From Methylocystis rosea SV97 (GTDB lineage: Bacteria > Pseudomonadota > Alphaproteobacteria > Rhizobiales > Beijerinckiaceae), in the NCBI RefSeq assembly GCF_000372845.1, contig NZ_KB889963.1, positions 3,244,304 to 3,308,303 of the forward strand: a DNA stretch of 64,000 nt, read 5' to 3'. Below, one piece after another: positions 63,950-64,000 of the stretch. Below the pieces are notes generated by a model. It had not been told where the DNA came from. It saw nothing but the letters and a program-made list of their open reading frames with translations, and ran no database searches. Numbering within the stretch: the first letter of the stretch is position 1; each line of letters starts with the position of its first letter. The position numbers and the translations under genes are program-made.

Positions 63950-64000
63950 CCGGCTCACGCGTCGCATTTAGTCGCCAAGGCTTGAGGCGCTGCGCGCGCT

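Overview
The window looks like a chromosome segment of an alphaproteobacterium of the order Hyphomicrobiales, most likely a Methylocystis- or Methylosinus-like type II methanotroph. The order-level call rests on a perfect GAAC-N7-GAAC LexA box upstream of recA, a CTTGAC-N17-CTATCT promoter before tRNA-Asp, alphaproteobacterial families (DUF1491, DUF2336, DUF6494, a PodJ-like polarity protein, a DivJ-like kinase), very high GC, and palindromic intergenic repeats typical of the order. The genus is inference: no methane monooxygenase gene lies here. There is no prophage, CRISPR array or transposase. Most of the window is core genome.

1-15.9 kb: a truncated methyltransferase, an EamA transporter, a YefM-YoeB toxin-antitoxin pair, lepA behind a very long stem-loop, a coiled-coil protein, a six-helix histidine kinase overlapping a peptidoglycan-binding protein, DUF1491 and DUF2336 proteins, a CAP lipoprotein, a large MscS channel, a KamA-family radical SAM enzyme and argG. 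16-29.9 kb: an exported protein, an apparent zur-TPM-TPM operon, purD, a membrane protein with a clear terminator, ettA, a VapBC-like pair, DUF3175, a lipoprotein transglycosylase, rnd-lptC-lptA without lptB, an AI-2E family transporter and an MltB-type transglycosylase.

30-42.4 kb: a 1256-residue PodJ-like protein, then three fatty-acid oxidation genes in a row (acyl-CoA dehydrogenase, thiolase, FadJ-type bifunctional enzyme), then the compact lgt - MidA-like methyltransferase - pgeF operon. 42.6-46.6 kb: a TonB-like protein, a Tat-exported CueO-type multicopper oxidase with a Met/Gly-rich insert, and, converging on it, a Met/His-rich exported LTXXQ protein. This is the most distinctive locus and looks like periplasmic copper handling.

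46.8-64 kb: sdhE-mfd, tRNA-Asp, a Gly/Tyr-rich exported protein, a DUF2254 gene broken by one extra C, methylmalonyl-CoA mutase, small exported and stress proteins (Cys-rich repeat, PsiE, MOSC, cytochrome c, Usp), a GH17-like glucanase, a methyltransferase, a YheT-like hydrolase, a lower-GC gene of unknown function and recA.

Working together: lipoprotein maturation, LPS transport, three peptidoglycan-binding or peptidoglycan-cleaving proteins and PgeF make the window rich in envelope genes. The beta-oxidation trio plus methylmalonyl-CoA mutase gives a route from fatty acids, odd-chain acids or ethylmalonyl-CoA-pathway intermediates to acetyl-CoA and succinyl-CoA. At least five intergenic regions carry head-to-head inverted pairs of palindromic units.
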